NCBI RefSeq assembly: GCF_028737205.1
Contig: NZ_JAQZAL010000011.1
Location: 62,001 to 126,000, forward strand
Direction: 5' to 3'
Source: Actinomycetospora lutea
GTDB lineage: Bacteria; Actinomycetota; Actinomycetes; Mycobacteriales; Pseudonocardiaceae
Length of the DNA: 64,000 bases
Shown one piece after another: positions 41,823 to 50,645 of this stretch. The position numbers were made by a program, and so were the translations under genes. The notes under the pieces are model-generated. The model saw only the letters and a program-made list of their open reading frames with translations, did not search any database and was not told the DNA's origin. Numbering within the stretch: the first letter of the stretch is position 1; each line of letters opens with the position of its first letter.

Positions 41823-42844
41823 GGGCTCGCCGTCGCGACGGGGCGGCCCGACCGCTCGTCCGTGCCCCGCCCCACCCGGTCCCCGACCGTGTCCTGCGTC
41901 TGCTCCCCGCCGTCGTCGTCCTCCTCCTCGGCGACCGGGCCGCGGTCCGGGGGGACGACGACCACCGGGCACGGGGCCCTCAGGACCGCCCCGTGGGCGA
42001 CCGAACCGATCAACCAGCGGGCGAGGGCGCCGTGGCCGGTGCGGCCGACGACGAGCACGGGGGCGCGGACCTGCTCGGCGACGTCGACGACGGCCATGGT
42101 GGGGTCCTCGGCCCGCACGACCACGTCCACGTGGGGGATCGCGTGCCCAGCCGCGTAGTCGTCGACGACCCGGGCCACGAAGTGCTCCACCCGCGGACGC
42201 AGTGCCTCGCGGACCGCCTCGAGGGTCGGGCCCGGCAGGGGCCGGAACCCGACCGTGGTCGGCGGTGGCGCGACCCCGGTGACGGCGAGGACCCCGACAC
42301 CGCGGCGCACGGCGTCACCGAGGGCATGGCGCAGCGCCGCCGCGGAGCCGTCGGAGCGGTCCACACCGACCACCACGGGCCCGTCCGCCGGGTCCTCGCG
42401 GGGCCGCACCACGAGCACGGGGCACGGCGCGAGGGCGAGCACCCGTAACCCGGTGGAGCCGAGCACGGCGCTGCCGAGCGGCCCACGACCGCGGTGGCCG
42501 ACCACGAGGACCGAGGCGTCCCGGGCGGCGTCGGCGAGGACGGGCGCCGACGAGCCCGGGTGCACCCGGACCTCGTACGGGACCTCCCGCAGGGCCGCGG
42601 ACAGCGGCAGCACCGCCTCCTCGGCGAAGCGCCGCGCCTGGTCCGCCACCACGTCGGTCATCCGGTCCGGCTCCGGAAGATCCGCGATGTCCCCACCGTC
42701 GGCCCAGGTGCCGGGCGCCGGGAACGCCGTCACCGCCGTGACGGGCTCCCCACGGCGGGCGCCCTCCTCGAGGGCCACCGCGAAGGCGAGCGCGGCCGCG
42801 GGCGAACCGTCGAGCCCCACCACCACGCCGGACCGGGCGCTCAC
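41819..42844 (-). CDS. Tandem universal stress protein
   Basis: The 341-residue protein has two USP domains, both with intact ATP loops: LVVGHRGRGPLGSAVLGSTG and LVVGRTGHGALARWLIGSVA, each followed by a CPV-V-V strand. The C-terminal tail is acidic (AEEEDDDGGEQTQD). The GTG start is at 42844. It should bind ATP and form a domain-swapped, stress-linked dimer. Downstream is the truncated USP remnant. Confidence 0.9.
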   Translation of the reverse strand: MSARSGVVVGLDGSPAAALAFAVALEEGARRGEPVTAVTAFPAPGTWADGGDIADLPEPDRMTDVVADQARRFAEEAVLPLSAALREVPYEVRVHPGSSAPVLADAARDASVLVVGHRGRGPLGSAVLGSTGLRVLALAPCPVLVVRPREDPADGPVVVGVDRSDGSAAALRHALGDAVRRGVGVLAVTGVAPPPTTVGFRPLPGPTLEAVREALRPRVEHFVARVVDDYAAGHAIPHVDVVVRAEDPTMAVVDVAEQVRAPVLVVGRTGHGALARWLIGSVAHGAVLRAPCPVVVVPPDRGPVAEEEDDDGGEQTQDTVGDRVGRGTDERSGRPVATASP

Positions 42845-42947
42845 GACGGTCGCCCACCGGCGAGGCGGGCGAGGAGCGCCCGGGGCGGGGTGACGGGCGT
42901 GCCGGCGGGCCCGGCGGCCGGTGGCGTGGTGGACACCGTTCGTCGCC

Positions 42948-43439
42948 TCAGGCCGCGGCCGGCTCGGGCACGACGGTCACCGGGCACGACGCGTGCAGCA
43001 CACAGCCCAGTCCGACCGAGCCCAGCATGACGCTGCCGAACGCGCCGCGGCCGCGGTGCCCGACGACGAGCTCGTCGGCCCCGCGGGCGGCGTCCACGAG
43101 GACCTCGGCCGGGCGACCCGGCAGCACCTCGACGGTGACGGCGGGCGGCGTCACCTCCTGCGCCGCGTCCTCGGTCACCTCCCCGATCACCTCGTCCACC
43201 AACATGCGCGCGGCCTTCAGTTCGTCCTCCCGCAGCGCGTCCGGATCCGGCAGCCGGATCTCCGATCCCGGCCCGTAGCCCCAGGCCGACCACATCTCCG
43301 GCGGCTCGTAGACCGCGATCGCCCGGATCCGGTCGCCGCGGCGGGCCGCGGTCCTGATGGCCTCCCGCAGCGCGAGCCGCGACCCGTGCGACCCGTCGAT
43401 CCCGCAGACGATCACGCCCTGGCTGCCGTTCTCGGTCAT
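42948..43439 (-). CDS. Single-domain universal stress protein
   Basis: The 163-residue protein has a complete USP fold: GVIVCGIDGSHGSRLALREA, LVVGHRGRGAFGSVMLGSVG (intact ATP loop) and CPVTVVPEP. The residues MWSAWGYGPGSEIRLPDPDA are also seen in single USPs of this window. GGGAGGG precedes the ATG. A perfect DosR-like box lies 103 bases upstream. Confidence 0.9.
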   Translation of the reverse strand: MTENGSQGVIVCGIDGSHGSRLALREAIRTAARRGDRIRAIAVYEPPEMWSAWGYGPGSEIRLPDPDALREDELKAARMLVDEVIGEVTEDAAQEVTPPAVTVEVLPGRPAEVLVDAARGADELVVGHRGRGAFGSVMLGSVGLGCVLHASCPVTVVPEPAAA

Positions 43440-43541
43440 CGGAGCTCCCTCCCTCGGTGCGGCCCGTGCCGCGCCACCACCCTCGCGCGGGCGGGCGGCA
43501 CGGATCAGAGCCGGACGGTCCGCATCCCGTCCCGATCTGCG

Positions 43542-43555
43542 GGGCCGAAGGTCCC
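43542..43555. promoter_or_regulatory. DosR-like box, exact consensus copy
   Basis: GGGCCGAAGGTCCC, identical to the copy at 26594, lies 103 bases upstream of the USP ATG at 43439. Confidence 0.6.
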
Positions 43556-43573
43556 GATCGGCGCGCCGCGGGC

Positions 43574-44395
43574 TCAGGGCCGGCGCCACCAGCCGCGGTG
43601 CGGCGGGCCCGGCGGGGCGACGACGAGCACGGGGCAGCGCGCCCGGCGGACCACGCGCGGCACGGGCGAGGGCCTCAGCGCGGCCAGCACCCGTCCCCGG
43701 ACCGAGCGCCCCAGCACGAGGAGGCGCGCGCGGCCCGACAGGTCGACCAGCGCCGCGACGGGATCGTTCTCGGCGACCCGGATCTCCACCGGCATCCGCG
43801 GGTGGACGATCCGCCAGGCGGCGAGCCGGTCCTCCCACCAGCGGCGCCCGGCGTCGGTGTCGTCGGTGTCGTCGGTGTCCCCGGCGTCCTCCCCGTCGCG
43901 GGACGGACCGCCCCGCTCGAGCCCGCGGCACCACACCGCGAGCAGTCGTGCCCCGCGCCGGGAGGCCGCCTCGAAGGCCGCGTCGACGACCGCGTCGGAG
44001 GTGTGCGGGGCGAGGGCGAGGACGACCGGGCCGTCGAGGTGAGGGGCCTCGTCGGGCACGACGGTCACCGACTCGTACGCGGCGTCGACCAGCTCGTCGA
44101 CGCCCGCCGCCCGCTGCGGCACCACGAGCAGCCGTGATCCGGCCGCGGCACGGATCAGGCGGTCCGCGGGCGACGGACCCGCGAGGGCGCCGAGTGCCCG
44201 TCCGACCAGGGCGGCCGGTGCGGAGTCGGGACCGTCGCGGGGACCCGGGCCGGTGTCGGGCTCGACCAGGACCTCCAGCCGGGCGCCGCTGCGACGGGCC
44301 TGGCGTCCGGCCCACCGCAGGACCGCGCGCCGCCCCGGACCGGCCGGGGCGAAGACTCGCACGACCTCGCCGCGGTCCTGCTCCGGCGTGGTCAC
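43574..44395 (-). CDS. Diverged tandem universal stress protein
   Basis: The 273-residue protein has two USP-like halves that have lost the sequence of the ATP loop (LLVVPQRAAGVDELVDAAYE and LLVLGRSVRGRVLAALRPSP). A simple acidic DTDDTDDTD insert lies near residue 175 from a short GTC-GTC-GGT repeat. It probably has a regulatory or structural role, without ATP binding. It starts with GTG. Confidence 0.75.
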   Translation of the reverse strand: MTTPEQDRGEVVRVFAPAGPGRRAVLRWAGRQARRSGARLEVLVEPDTGPGPRDGPDSAPAALVGRALGALAGPSPADRLIRAAAGSRLLVVPQRAAGVDELVDAAYESVTVVPDEAPHLDGPVVLALAPHTSDAVVDAAFEAASRRGARLLAVWCRGLERGGPSRDGEDAGDTDDTDDTDAGRRWWEDRLAAWRIVHPRMPVEIRVAENDPVAALVDLSGRARLLVLGRSVRGRVLAALRPSPVPRVVRRARCPVLVVAPPGPPHRGWWRRP

Positions 44396-44408
44396 CGCGT
44401 CCGCCGGC

Positions 44409-44846
44409 TCAGGCGGGGACGTCGTCGCCGAGCAGGGCGCCGACGACGTCGCGGATCGACACGATGCCGGTCACGGGCCCGCCCTCGGGATGCTCCTCGT
44501 CGTCCGCCCGCACCAGGACGTGCCGGATGCCGGCGTCGAGCATCACGCGGGCGACGTCGACGACGGGCGCGTCCTCGGGCACGGTCACCAGGTCGACGGT
44601 CATGAGGTCCGTGGCCTGGGTGCCGAGGTCGCCCCCGTTGGCGATCACCGCGACGAGGTCCCGCTCGGAGATCACCCCGGTCGAGTCGTGCCCGTAGCGG
44701 ACGAGGATCGCCCCGATCTCGTCCATCGCGAGCTCCTCGGCGACCTCCCGCAGGGTCGCCTCGGGACCCACCGTCGCGAGCTCCCGGGTGGCCAGGCGCC
44801 GGATCGGGGTGGTCGCCCCCGGGGGCTGCGTGCTGGTCGGGCTCAT
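44409..44846 (-). CDS. Two-CBS-domain protein
   Basis: The 145-residue protein has a clear CBS pair: LATVGPEATLREVAEELAMD, IGAILVRYGHDSTGVISERD, DLMTVDLVTVPEDAPVVDVA, and IRHVLVRADDEEHPEGGPVT ending VSIRDVVGALL. It probably senses AMP/ATP. The ATG start is at 44846. Confidence 0.88.
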   Translation of the reverse strand: MSPTSTQPPGATTPIRRLATRELATVGPEATLREVAEELAMDEIGAILVRYGHDSTGVISERDLVAVIANGGDLGTQATDLMTVDLVTVPEDAPVVDVARVMLDAGIRHVLVRADDEEHPEGGPVTGIVSIRDVVGALLGDDVPA

Positions 44847-45016
44847 CTGTCCTCCATCGGCTCGGCTCCCCGGGGACGCTGCTGCCCGCCGGCGCCGGGC
44901 GGCAGGGGCGACGGTCCGCGCGTCCCGGGACCTCCGCCGCCCCGCCCGCGACGGCCGGCCCTGTCGCCACGACCGGCACCCGTGACGGACTGGGCAGCGG
45001 CGCGCGGGCCGGACGG

Positions 45017-46348
45017 GTGGGTGGGGGTGGCCGGGTGGACACGGTCACCGCGCTCGCCCACGTGGGGACGGCCCTGGCGATCGGTCTCATGCTCGGGCTG
45101 GAACGCGAGCGCAGCGCGCGCGACGAGCGTCCCCGCCCCGTCGCGGGCGCCCGCACCTTCGCCCTGCTGGCCGTCGCCGGCGCGGTCGCGGCCGCGCTGG
45201 GCGGGGCGGTGCTGGTCGCCGGCACCGTGGCCGTCACCGCCCTGCTCGTCGTCGGGTACGTGGCGACCGTCCGGACCACCGCGGACCCGGACCTGGGGGC
45301 CACCACCGAGGTGGCGGCGGTGGGCACCTTCCTCCTCGGCGCCCTCGCCTGGACCCGGCCCTCGTGGGCCGTCGCGATCGGGGTCGCGGTGGCCGTCGTG
45401 CTCGCGGTCAAGCGCCCGCTGCACGACTTCGCCACCCGGCTGGTCACCGACCAGGACGTGGTGGACGCGCTGCGGTTGTTCGTGGTGGCGCTCGTGGTGC
45501 TGCCGTTGCTCCCCGATCGCGCCCTGGGTCCGTTCGGCGTGCTCAACCCGTCGCGCATCTGGCTGCTCGTCGTCGTGCTCACCGTCGTCGGCTGGGTGGG
45601 CTACGTCGGGGTCCGCGCGCTCGGCGAGCGGGTCGGCCTGCTGCTCGTGGGGTTCCTCGGCGGCTTCGTCTCGGCCTCGGCGACCACGCTGGTCCTCGCG
45701 CACCGGCGCGCGCGCAGCCGGGCGGCGCGGGGCGTCATGCCGGCCGTGCTCGCCGCGAACGTCGCCACCCTCGTGCAGCTGCTGGTGGTGGTGGCCGTGG
45801 CCGCCCCGGCGGTCGCCGTCCGGCTCCTGCCCGGGGCGGCCGCCGGGATCGTGGTGCTCCTCGTCGAGATCGTCTGGCTCTGGCGCCGCGGACCCGCCGA
45901 CGAGCCCACCGACGAGCCCGCCGACGAGCCGACCGACGAGCCCACCGACGAGCCCACCGACGCGGACCCCGTCGGCAGCGACCGGGACCCCGTGGCGCGC
46001 CCGCTCTCGCTCACCGCCACCGTCACACTGGCCGCGGTCCTCGTCGTGCTGCTCCTCGCGACACGCTGGGCCGCCGCGCTGGCCGGGGACGGCGGGGTCG
46101 CCGTCGTCGCCCTGGTCGGGGGCCTGGCCGACGCGCACGCCGCCGCCGTGGCCGCGGCGTCGCTCGCCGGGACGGTGATCACCGTGGGGGCGGCCGTCGG
46201 CGCCGTGGGTCTGGCCCTCGCCGCCAACACCGCCACGAAGATCGTGCTGGCCCTCGCGGCGGGCGGGCGACGCTTCGCCGGACAGCTGGCGCTGCTGCTC
46301 GCGGCCCCGGTCGCCGCCGTCGCCACCGGGTTCGCGGTGGCCGCCTGA
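45017..46348 (+). CDS. MgtC/DUF4010-family multi-pass membrane protein
   Basis: The 443-residue protein is hydrophobic with about twelve helices. An MgtC-like start (LAIGLMLGLERERSARDE, GARTFALLAVAGAVAAALGG) is followed by DUF4010-like segments (VDALRLFVVALVVLPLLPDR, LLVGFLGGFVSASATTLVLA). Five DEPT/DEPA repeats (residues 295-314) lie in a central cytoplasmic loop. The role is possibly in ion or metabolite transport. GTG 45017 is used; a GTG at 45035 is an alternative. Confidence 0.85.
   Translation: MGGGGRVDTVTALAHVGTALAIGLMLGLERERSARDERPRPVAGARTFALLAVAGAVAAALGGAVLVAGTVAVTALLVVGYVATVRTTADPDLGATTEVAAVGTFLLGALAWTRPSWAVAIGVAVAVVLAVKRPLHDFATRLVTDQDVVDALRLFVVALVVLPLLPDRALGPFGVLNPSRIWLLVVVLTVVGWVGYVGVRALGERVGLLLVGFLGGFVSASATTLVLAHRRARSRAARGVMPAVLAANVATLVQLLVVVAVAAPAVAVRLLPGAAAGIVVLLVEIVWLWRRGPADEPTDEPADEPTDEPTDEPTDADPVGSDRDPVARPLSLTATVTLAAVLVVLLLATRWAAALAGDGGVAVVALVGGLADAHAAAVAAASLAGTVITVGAAVGAVGLALAANTATKIVLALAAGGRRFAGQLALLLAAPVAAVATGFAVAA
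45899..45958 (+). repeat. Five 12-bp repeats encoding DEPT/DEPA
   Basis: The unit GACGAGCCCACC occurs five times in tandem inside the DUF4010-like gene and encodes an acidic, proline-rich loop. Confidence 0.85.
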
Positions 46349-46363
46349 CGTGGCCGCGGGCGC

Positions 46364-46849
46364 TCACGCCGTGGCGGCGGCGGGCACCACGGTCAGGGGG
46401 CACGGCGCGTGGCGCAGGCACCACCAGCCGACGGAGCCCAGCAGGCCGGTCGCGACGGCGCCCCGGCCCCGGTGCCCGACGACGAGGCGCGCCGCCCCGT
46501 CGCCCGCGGCCCCGAGCGCGGGCCCGGGGTCGCCCGGGACGGCCCGCACGGTGACGGGTGGCAGATCCCGCCCGGGGTGCTCGACGCGGTCGGCGGCCAG
46601 CACCTCGTCGACCACGGCGCGGGCGGCGGCCTCCGTCGCGGCCGCGACCTGGGCCCGCTCGGCGACGATCGGGACGCGGGCGAGCACCGCGAACCGCTCC
46701 GGGGAGACGTACACGGCGACGGCGTCCACGGTCGCGCCGTCGCGGCGTGCCTCCCCCAGCGCGTACCGCAGCGCCGCGCGCGCCCCGATCGAGTCGTCGA
46801 GCCCGACGACGACGCGCGGTCGGTCGGCGTCAGCATCCGGAGTGTCCAC
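46364..46849 (-). CDS. Single-domain universal stress protein
   Basis: The 161-residue protein has RVVVGLDDSIGARAALRYAL, LVVGHRGRGAVATGLLGSVG (intact ATP loop) and CPLTVVPAA. The GTG at 46849 is used because AGGAGGG lies 8 bases upstream. A DosR-like box lies 60 bases upstream. It ends 15 bases from the converging DUF4010-like gene. Confidence 0.9.
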   Translation of the reverse strand: MDTPDADADRPRVVVGLDDSIGARAALRYALGEARRDGATVDAVAVYVSPERFAVLARVPIVAERAQVAAATEAAARAVVDEVLAADRVEHPGRDLPPVTVRAVPGDPGPALGAAGDGAARLVVGHRGRGAVATGLLGSVGWWCLRHAPCPLTVVPAAATA

Positions 46850-46908
46850 CAGGCCCTCCTCGTGTCCGTGAGGTCCCCAGGCTGCGGGGGCCACCGCGGG
46901 CGCGGGCA

Positions 46909-46922
46909 GGGTCCACGGTCCC
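46909..46922. promoter_or_regulatory. DosR-like box
   Basis: GGGTCCACGGTCCC lies 60 bases upstream of the USP start at 46849. Confidence 0.45.
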
Positions 46923-46948
46923 GCGCCGGCGGACCCACCGTCCCCGGC

Positions 46949-47947
46949 TCAGGGGATGAGGACCGCCGCTCCGGTGATCCGGTCGGCGGCGAGGTCCGCG
47001 AGCGCCTCGCCGGCCTTGTCGAGCGGATAGGGCACGGTGGTCACGTCGAGGTGGTGCTCGCCGGCGATCCGGAGGAACTCGCGCGCGTCGGCGCGGGTGT
47101 TCGAGGTGACGCTGCGCAGGGTGCGCTCCTGGAAGAGGTGGCGCCGGTAGCCGAGCACCGGGACGTCGGTGAGGTGGATGCCGGCGACCGCCAGCGTGCC
47201 GCCGCGGTCGAGGGCCTCCAGCGCCGGGAGCACCAGCTCGCCGGCCGGCGCGAACAGGATCGCCGCGTCGAGGGGCTCCGGCGGCGGGTCGGCCGCGCCC
47301 TGGGCCGACGCCGCGCCGAGCCGGAGCGCCAGCTCCTGCGCGGCCGGGCTGCGGGTCATGACGTGCACCGTGGCGCCCTCGGCCAGCGCGACCTGGGTCG
47401 CGAGGTGCGCGCTGCCCCCGAAGCCGTAGACCCCGAGCCGCCCGCCCGCGGGCAGCTCGGCCCGGCGCAGCGCGTGGAAGCCGATGATCCCCGCGCAGAG
47501 CAGCGGGGCCAGGTCCGCGTCGGTGTAGCCCTCGGGCAGGCGGTGGGCGTAGTCGGCCGGCACCGTCGTGTACTCGGCGTAGCCCCCGTCGGCGTCCCAC
47601 CCCGTGTACTCCGACGAGGGGCAGAGGTTCTCGGCGCCGCGGCGGCAGAACCGGCACGTGCCACAGGTCCCGCGCAGCCACGCCACGCCCACCCGGTCGC
47701 CCTCGGCGAACCCCGTCGCCCGGTGGCCCCGGCGCACGACGCGCCCGACCACCTCGTGACCGGGCACCACGCCGGGGCGGTGGACCGGCAGGTCGCCCTC
47801 GGCGACGTGCAGGTCGGTGCGGCACACCCCGCACGCGAGCACCTGCACGAGGAGCTCGTCGGTGCCGGGCTCGGGAACGGCCGCGTCCACGAGCTCCAGG
47901 GGCCCCTCGGCGGCGGGCCGGGGGCAGGTCACACGGAACGCGCGCAT
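46949..47947 (-). CDS. Zinc-dependent alcohol dehydrogenase (AdhA-like)
   Basis: The 332-residue medium-chain dehydrogenase has catalytic zinc ligands C39 and H64-E65 ([16 protein letters not shown]) and structural zinc ligands C95, C98, C101, C109. The NAD(P)-binding segment is [20 protein letters not shown]. It oxidises alcohols or reduces aldehydes; the mycobacterial AdhA-type proteins share the [10 protein letters not shown] and [13 protein letters not shown] features. ATG start; a possible DosR-like box lies about 70 bases upstream. Confidence 0.9.
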   Translation of the reverse strand: MRAFRVTCPRPAAEGPLELVDAAVPEPGTDELLVQVLACGVCRTDLHVAEGDLPVHRPGVVPGHEVVGRVVRRGHRATGFAEGDRVGVAWLRGTCGTCRFCRRGAENLCPSSEYTGWDADGGYAEYTTVPADYAHRLPEGYTDADLAPLLCAGIIGFHALRRAELPAGGRLGVYGFGGSAHLATQVALAEGATVHVMTRSPAAQELALRLGAASAQGAADPPPEPLDAAILFAPAGELVLPALEALDRGGTLAVAGIHLTDVPVLGYRRHLFQERTLRSVTSNTRADAREFLRIAGEHHLDVTTVPYPLDKAGEALADLAADRITGAAVLIP

Positions 47948-48017
47948 GTCGCTCTCCCTCGGGGGTGGTGGGGCACCTCCGCCGCGCAGGGTGCGGGCGG
48001 TGCGTCCGGCGCGCCCA

Positions 48018-48031
48018 GGGTCGAGAGGTCC
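48018..48031. promoter_or_regulatory. Weak DosR-like box
   Basis: GGGTCGAGAGGTCC has one extra base between its arms and lies 71 bases before the alcohol dehydrogenase ATG. Confidence 0.25.
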
Positions 48032-48158
48032 GGTGCGGGCCGCCGGTGGTCACCCCCGTGCGGGCCGTCCGGCGCTGGTGGGCCCCCCGGGACGGCGTCA
48101 TCCTCGGCCGGACCGGCCGGCGGGGATCGACCCCGGCCGGTGAGCGGAGGAGGACCTG

Positions 48159-48413
48159 ATGATGTGGGGCGGGTACGGCTTCGGCTGGATGGGTCCCGTG
48201 ATGGGCGTGTCCGCGGTCCTGTGGTGGGTGCTGGTGATCGCCGTCGTCCTGGCCGTCGTCCGCTGGCTGCGCACGTCGGAGCAGAGCGGACCCGCCGGCG
48301 GTGGGACGGCGCCCGCGGGCGACCCCCGCCAGGTCCTCGATCTGAGGTTCGCGCGCGGCGAGATCGACGCCGAGGAGTACGCCGACCGGCGCCGTCTCCT
48401 GACCGGGAGCTGA
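48159..48413 (+). CDS. Small membrane protein with SHOCT domain
   Basis: The 84-residue protein has a Gly/Trp-rich N-terminus (MMWGGYGFGWMGPVMG), one transmembrane helix (VLWWVLVIAVVLAVVRWL) and a C-terminal SHOCT motif (LDLRFARGEIDAEEYADRRR). It has a very good ribosome site, GGAGGAGG. Function unknown; SHOCT is a short oligomerisation helix pair. Confidence 0.85.
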   Translation: MMWGGYGFGWMGPVMGVSAVLWWVLVIAVVLAVVRWLRTSEQSGPAGGGTAPAGDPRQVLDLRFARGEIDAEEYADRRRLLTGS

Positions 48414-48524
48414 GGTGCGCGCCGGACCCGAGGCCGAGCGGCTGCTCTCCGTGACCCACCTCCCGCCCCCGGCCGCCGCGACGCCCTCGCCGTAGGCCCG
48501 CGTGCCCTTCGGCTCGGGCCTTCC

Positions 48525-48538
48525 GCGACCAACGGCCC
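48525..48538. promoter_or_regulatory. DosR-like box
   Basis: GCGACCAACGGCCC, one mismatch in the left arm, lies 85 bases before the CBS gene at 48623. Confidence 0.5.
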
Positions 48539-48622
48539 TGGGGCGGTGCGCGGGACCCCGGTCGCATCCGGGGCACCGCCACAGGGGCGGCAGCAACACC
48601 CAGGTACCAGCAGGAGGTCCCC

Positions 48623-49072
48623 GTGAAGGCACGAGACATCATGAGCCGCCCCGTGACGCAGGTCGGCCCGGACACCCCGACCACCGAGGCGGCCGCCCTG
48701 CTCGTCGAGCAGGGCTACTCCTCGCTCCCCGTGGTGAACGCCGACGGGCGTCTGGTCGGCATCGTCGGCGAGGCCGACCTGGTCCGTGGGCGGATCCCGG
48801 CGCAGGACACCGGGGCCACCCCCGGCGGGGCGGCCCGCGTGGGCGACGTGATGACGCGCTCACCGATCACCCGGGAGCCGGGCAGCGACGTCGCCGAGGT
48901 GGTGACCACGATGCTCGACCACCGGCTCCGGGCGCTCCCGATCGTCGAGGACGGCGAGCTCGTGGGCATGCTCGCCCGCCGCGACGTCCTGCGGTGCGTC
49001 GCCAAGGGCGAGCTCACCTCCGCCGAGGTCTGGCGTGACCGCTTCGGCCTCGTCGACCACGACCGCGGCTGA
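48623..49072 (+). CDS. Two-CBS-domain protein (Hrp1-like)
   Basis: The 149-residue protein is almost entirely a CBS pair: ARDIMSRPVTQVGPDTPTTE, GYSSLPVVNADGRLVGIVGE, VMTRSPITREPGSDVAEVVT, RLRALPIVEDGELVGMLARR. It is comparable to hypoxic response protein Hrp1 (Rv2626c). AGGAGG precedes the GTG. It may form a unit with the VOC and PfkB genes that follow. Confidence 0.9.
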   Translation: MKARDIMSRPVTQVGPDTPTTEAAALLVEQGYSSLPVVNADGRLVGIVGEADLVRGRIPAQDTGATPGGAARVGDVMTRSPITREPGSDVAEVVTTMLDHRLRALPIVEDGELVGMLARRDVLRCVAKGELTSAEVWRDRFGLVDHDRG

Positions 49073-49182
49073 TCCGCGGTCGGTCATCCCGCGGCCCGGG
49101 CCGGCCGCAGCGCACGGCCCGCCCGGGCCGACGACACCGTCACGAACGCCGCCCCACCGCGGCGGCCCAGGAGGAGACCGAC

Positions 49183-49548
49183 ATGGGCGACCCCGTCGTG
49201 CACTTCGAGATCGGCGGCGCCGACGGCGCGCGCTCCCGCCGCTTCTACGCCGAGCTCTTCGGCTGGTCGGTGGAGCCCGCGGCCCAGGGGTACGGCGTGG
49301 TGTCCACCGGCTCACGGGACGGCATCGGCGGCGGCATCATGCAGGCCCCGGAGGGCGTGCCGCCGTGGGTGACCGTGTACGTCGAGGTCGACGACCTCGA
49401 CAAGTCGCTGGCCCGGGCCGAGGAGCTCGGTGGTCGGAAGATCATGGGACCGTCGCCGATCGGGGAGATGGGCGACGTCGCGATGTTCGCCGACCCCGAC
49501 GGCAACCCGATCGGCCTGCTGCGGCTGAACGCGGGGCCGCCCTCGTGA
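49183..49548 (+). CDS. VOC-superfamily (glyoxalase-like) protein
   Basis: The 121-residue protein has VVHFEIGGADGARSRRFYAE, LFGWSV, VTVYVEVDDLDKSLARAEEL, IGEMGDVAMFADPDGNPIGL: a single VOC domain with the DPDGN motif. The substrate is unknown; it may be a lyase, an isomerase or a binding protein. Its stop overlaps the kinase GTG by four bases. Confidence 0.88.
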   Translation: MGDPVVHFEIGGADGARSRRFYAELFGWSVEPAAQGYGVVSTGSRDGIGGGIMQAPEGVPPWVTVYVEVDDLDKSLARAEELGGRKIMGPSPIGEMGDVAMFADPDGNPIGLLRLNAGPPS

Positions 49549-50576
49549 CCGCCGCCGGACCGCCCGACGTCCTCTACGTCGGCGACGTCGTCACGGACAC
49601 CGCGATCGAGCTGATCCGGGACGCCAACACGATCACCTACACCGACCGCGACGGCCCCTGGCTCGCGATGCGGTCCGGCGCCAAGCTCCCGTTCGCCGGC
49701 TTCCAGGACTTCGACGCCTGCGGCAACGCCGCCAACGCGGCGGTGGCGGGCGCGCGCCTGGGCCTGCGGGCCGCGCTCGCCGCCGACGTCGGCAAGGACG
49801 ACACCGGCCAGCGGATCGTCGCGCGTCTGCAGGAGCACCACGTGGACACCGGTCTCGTCCGCGTGCACCCCGACCAGCACAGCAACCACCACTTCCTGCT
49901 GCGCCACGGCGCCGAGCGCACGATCCTCGTCAAGCACCACGAGTTCGCCTACCGCTGGTCGGCGCCCACCGGCAGCGCGGTGCCGGGATGGGTCTACTTC
50001 AGCTCGTTGAGCGAGCACGCCGGCGCCTACCAGGACGAGATCGCGGCGTGGCTGATCGCCCACCCCGGGGTCCGGCTCGCCTTCCAGCCCGGGACCCTGC
50101 AGATCCGCGCGGGCGTCGACCCCCTCCGCGCGATCTACCGCCGCGCCGAGGTCGTGATCATGAACCGCGAGGAGGCCGTCGCCGTCACCGGCGGCGACCA
50201 CGCCGACGTGCACGGTCTCCTGGCCCGCCTGCACGCCCTCGGTCCGACGAAGGTCGTCGTCACCGACGGCCCGGAGGGCGCCTACGCCTCCGACGGCGAC
50301 GAGCACCTGTGGATGCCCCCGTACCCCGACCCCGCACCGCCGGTGGAGCGCACCGGCGCGGGCGACGCGTTCGCCGCGACGCTCGTGGCCGCGCTCGTCC
50401 GCGGCGAGACGTGGCGCACCGCGCTGCGGTGGGCGCCGGTGAACAGCATGAACGTCGTCCAGCGCGTCGGCGGGCAGGCGGGTCTGCTCCCCCGGCCCGA
50501 GCTCGAGGAGCTGCTGGCGCGGGCCGCACCGGGCTACGAGCCCGCGCCGTTCCCGGACGGCCCGCCGTCCCCGTGA
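49545..50576 (+). CDS. PfkB-family carbohydrate kinase
   Basis: The 343-residue ribokinase-fold enzyme has VLYVGDVVTDTAIELIRDAN, DACGNAANAAVAGARLGLRA, VIMNREEAVAVTGGD, TKVVVTDGPEGAYA and the catalytic motif RTGAGDAFAATLVAALVRGE (Asp base). The substrate may be a sugar phosphate or a nucleoside. PfkB (Rv2029c) is a DosR-regulon member in mycobacteria. It is translationally coupled to the VOC gene. Confidence 0.9.
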   Translation: MTAAGPPDVLYVGDVVTDTAIELIRDANTITYTDRDGPWLAMRSGAKLPFAGFQDFDACGNAANAAVAGARLGLRAALAADVGKDDTGQRIVARLQEHHVDTGLVRVHPDQHSNHHFLLRHGAERTILVKHHEFAYRWSAPTGSAVPGWVYFSSLSEHAGAYQDEIAAWLIAHPGVRLAFQPGTLQIRAGVDPLRAIYRRAEVVIMNREEAVAVTGGDHADVHGLLARLHALGPTKVVVTDGPEGAYASDGDEHLWMPPYPDPAPPVERTGAGDAFAATLVAALVRGETWRTALRWAPVNSMNVVQRVGGQAGLLPRPELEELLARAAPGYEPAPFPDGPPSP

Positions 50577-50645
50577 CCTCCGGTCCTTCCCGCTCCCCGT
50601 GACCCGTGGGGCACTGGAGTCCGGACCGAGGTCGGGAGGTTCCCC

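Noticed and set aside
44880-45010. Possible DosR-like box near GGGACCTCCGCCGC
   Set aside because: The right arm does not match; too many differences to list as a site.
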